Source: Aphrophora alni
Lineage: Eukaryota; Arthropoda; Insecta; Hemiptera; Aphrophoridae
DNA length: 64,000 bases
Assembly: GCA_963513935.1 (NCBI GenBank)
Contig: OY740774.1
Coordinates: 95,983,668-96,047,667 of the forward strand
Reading direction: 5' to 3'
A program made the translations under genes and the position numbers. The first letter of the stretch is position 1. Each line of letters opens with the position of its first letter. Below are positions 60,961-64,000 of the stretch, piece by piece. The notes below the pieces were generated by a model. That model was not told where the DNA came from. It made no database searches and worked only from the letters and a program-made list of their open reading frames with translations.

Positions 60961-63900
60961 CCATAAATATTTATTAATTTTGAAAAAAAAAAGTGTAAAT
61001 ATTAATTTTTACGAGATGAAGGACAAATTCATGCTTTGCAACCATAGCATAGAATATGTGATTCGAGGGCAACACAGACATTTTCAAGTTTTGTCGATAA
61101 GAAGTTTAGTTGGTAAATGGAGACAGGCGGTATACTATGATTTTTACCAGAATTTAAAGAAAGAATTATATTGTATAAAATGTAGAGTAGATAGTGACAA
61201 CAAAGTTCCAAGTACTGGGATTTCTTTCTATCGTATGCATGCCCAACCTGTAATTTGTAACTGAGCTTGTTATTAACAAATATAAGACCAGCATTACAAT
61301 TCCTTTTGAACATGGTCGTAAAACTTGGATTTTTTTTCAATTTCCCACATATGTTGAAATTGTTGCGGAATAATTTACGATGCCACGCTTTTCTTCTGAA
61401 TAGTGGAAGTGTAATAAAAATGTAGTTTTAAACATTATTAAACCTACAAATAAAGGCAGTGATGTAAGCCCTGACATACTTTCTCCAGTTTAAACGTAGC
61501 TATGTCAATGGATTTGGTATTACATACTTTTAAAGAACACGAAAATTCAAAAGAATAAAGAGCATATTTAGTAAGAATTCTTCGAAAAGATGTTATTGAA
61601 AAATCAAATGATTCAGGAAGGAAAAAGAAAAAAAACGAATTGAAGCTACAATAAAAATGACAATTGCTGTAACATAATTTATTTATACATTATGTAATGG
61701 TTTTTTCGCCTAAAAATAAATTCAGTAATTACAGTTCAAAATAAATATTATAAAAATGAATATTGTTTTGTTTTTCATAAACATTGATAATAATACAACT
61801 ATGATATTTAAATTTCAGAATAAGTGGAATTTTACTTTTTTCGTTTTAATATTATTTACTTTAAATAAATATTAAAAAATAAGCTAATGACACTTAAATA
61901 TTAAAATGCATCCATGTGCCAACAAACATTAATTACCTCATAACTATTTTAAATTATATAAAAAATTTCAAAAATATCGTCTAGATTTAGTTTAAACAAT
62001 AATTTGATACTAATTTACAGTTCATTGCAGTTAATGTTTATAGTTGTATTATAAAAGTAAAAACGAAAAAAAATATAAAAAAAAATAAAATAATTATAAT
62101 TGCAATATACGTTCCATGGTCATCATTAATATATTTGGCAATAAATATATTATTACAATGTATATCATATCAATACATTGCTCTCCTGCATGTCAGCCAG
62201 TAATGTATATGTAACAGTGTCAGATTAAGTTTTGCACCAGCTGACGCGATTGTGAGTAAGAGTGGAGGGGTGATCTGTGCGTAACCTCACCCCCTATCCC
62301 ATATACCGTGCTATTGTTCTCCGCTATTTACCTATTATTTACTAAACCTTGGCATTTTACAAAACGAAATAGCCTAGGTTCTGTTTGAGGTTTTCGAAAG
62401 ACGGAACCATCTTAAAAGTACATCAGGGAAACTGTCAGAGTGTTCAGTAGTATTACACAACAAGAGTACAGTAAGTGTAAATAATACTATATCTTGCATA
62501 GACTTATTGGAAAGATATTAAGTCAATTTCAACGCTGTATACATTATATCTCGTCTACATTATAAAACCCACTGTGCTTAATTTTCTAACTAAATACAAT
62601 ACGTGATCATAGTGCCTTCTCTCTTAAAATTAAATATAATATAAATTTTTTTAATATATTGATATTTACCCAGTGCTTATAAAATCTTACAGATTTCGTA
62701 ATAATCCGAATTGTGTGGACATTTTTTATTCTACCACACAAACAGAAACTCATTTTATTTTGAACGTAGCATATTACGTTTGTATTACAAACAGAAATTC
62801 ACTTGTACTATGTGGTTCATTTTATTTCTCGATCCAATAGTTTAGATATTTATGTACTATAAATTTTGAAATACGTTTGTTTCTGTTGCTAAGCAACAGA
62901 CAACAACTGAAGAAAAAAACACGCAGATTGTGCTTAACAAAATGAGTTTAACAATTGACATTATATAAATTCAAAGTACAAATTTCGTACTTACATACGG
63001 TACGTGTAATCTATTTCATTCGTACCCTTCTAAGGTTGAAATGAAACATACAATCTGATGTTACATTATCAATATTTATTTCATGACTTTTTCTTGTAAA
63101 AACAACATGAGTGTTATATTGGAATTTTTTATTTAATGTCATTAGTTGATGTAAATAGTGGCGTTGATTTTGACTTATGTTACAACTTCTAACAAAATTG
63201 TTTTCATTGTAATAAAATTACATACTGTAATCAACATGTATTTAGACACTTTTAAATGCACAATTTTTCATGTTTTTATTTTATTAATAACGTCAATTTG
63301 CAAGCTATAATACATTTTTTAGGTTCAGTTGACTCCCTATTCCACACAAATATAGTTAGAAGTCGCTGGGTACCAAGTGTACATTTATATTAGAAAAAAT
63401 ATTCAAATTATTATTTTTTTAGTGAATAATTTTGTATTCACAAAAATAAAGAGATAATGTCACATTCGATAACTAACACTATCTTTGTTATAGATCGAAA
63501 AATCAGGGAATAAATAATCATTTTTAATTTTTCTAGTATGATTTATTTATTGAAATGTAGATAAATAGAGCAACATGTGTTGCTCAATTCAAGTAAAAGG
63601 CACAATTGCAATTTTACGAATAAAGTAAAGTGATACTGCTGTAAACAAAATCAAATGAGAAGTGTACGTAATTTTCTGACGGCAAACCAAGGATTGCTCA
63701 GTTGGTATAATATTTGCAAGTACAGTAATTCCAAATGTTCAATACTTAGTCTAAGTCTTATATTTCACTTGAAATAATTACTTATATATATATATATATA
63801 TATATTAATTTCAATATTTTAAAAGGGTTAATGTTTAACGATGAAATAATATGGCCCTTAGGTTGGAAAGGAAGATTTTATACCTATTCTTATTCTAATT

Positions 63901-64000
63901 GTCTTGAAAACCGTAGTACTGGCTTATTATCTGACTTGGTAACCTCAGTAACTACGGATTAGGTTGCCGCTGGATCTATATTATTTTATATAGTCTTATT
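60961..64000. other. AT-rich non-coding stretch with a GC-richer, splice-site-bearing segment
   Basis: Overlapping ~100-codon frames at 60947-61340 on both strands have no family resemblance. A GC-richer segment at about 62215-62475 ends in a strong plus-strand donor (GTACA|GTAAGTG, GT at 62470) and could be an untranslated first exon of a gene lying to the right. A degraded tRNA-like stretch (GCTCAGTTGGTAT, then GTTCAATAC) lies at 63690-63755, possibly a SINE head. A TA tract lies at 63783-63805. Confidence 0.35.

Noticed and set aside
60947..61340. Overlapping 105- and 103-codon frames on opposite strands
   Set aside because: No domain, no splice context and no family pattern; frames of this length occur by chance here.

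Overview
The window is an AT-rich insect nuclear genome segment. Evidence for this is spliced genes with GTAAGT donors, an insect-type arylalkylamine N-acetyltransferase (AANAT) gene, non-LTR and Penelope retroelements, and very long TA and GA microsatellites. A hemipteran or similar insect is a guess from overall character, not a demonstrated assignment.

Left block (1 to about 9.8 kb): part of an integrated Polinton/adintovirus-type linear dsDNA element. It runs off the left edge and no terminal inverted repeat was found. On the minus strand, in order of transcription, are a protein-primed family B DNA polymerase (5929-2180, broken by one in-frame TGA), a retrovirus-like integrase with a chromodomain (2143-1226), an FtsK/HerA-type packaging ATPase (1137-448), and an open frame that overlaps the ATPase stop and leaves the window. 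Upstream of the polymerase lie a TATA box, candidate 5' leader exons including a 26-nt microexon, and two tandem-repeat blocks. Next to it is a divergent pair of small two-exon genes (8301-7774 minus; 8483-9009 plus). The minus one carries an LxCxE retinoblastoma-pocket motif and an acidic serine tail, as in small-DNA-tumour-virus oncoproteins and the 'Oncoid' accessory genes reported for adintoviruses. The plus one carries a class II SH3-ligand motif. Beyond them is a duplicated ~420-bp unit with four perfect TGACGTCA (CRE/ATF) palindromes, 38-bp and 13-bp tandem repeats, a TATA box and a first exon of eight codons. This looks like a promoter/enhancer or near-terminal control region.

9.8-12.3 kb: a 5'-truncated Jockey/CR1-group non-LTR retrotransposon with an open RT frame and a 46-A tail. 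It cuts into the second CRE unit.

12.3-56.8 kb: no intact gene recognised. The sequence is AT-rich with dispersed repeat pairs, long TA tracts, a compound TA-GATA-GGAT-GA microsatellite at 53.6-54.1 kb, a near-perfect 112-bp foldback at 20.7 kb, a decayed LINE RT, and many Penelope-like element (PLE) remnants. Two PLE remnants near 26.2-27.8 kb retain RT and GIY-YIG coding scraps head to head. Several PLE ends carry hammerhead-ribozyme-like cores of the form C(T/C)GANGA - stem II - GAAAC - short helix III - GTH.

56.8-64 kb: the 3' part of an AANAT-like gene on the minus strand (exons 58579-58303 and 57204-56816). Its intron holds an inverted pair of PLE ends. Further right are a PLE foldback with a hammerhead core in its loop, GC-richer islands that could be first exons or promoters, and otherwise AT-rich sequence.
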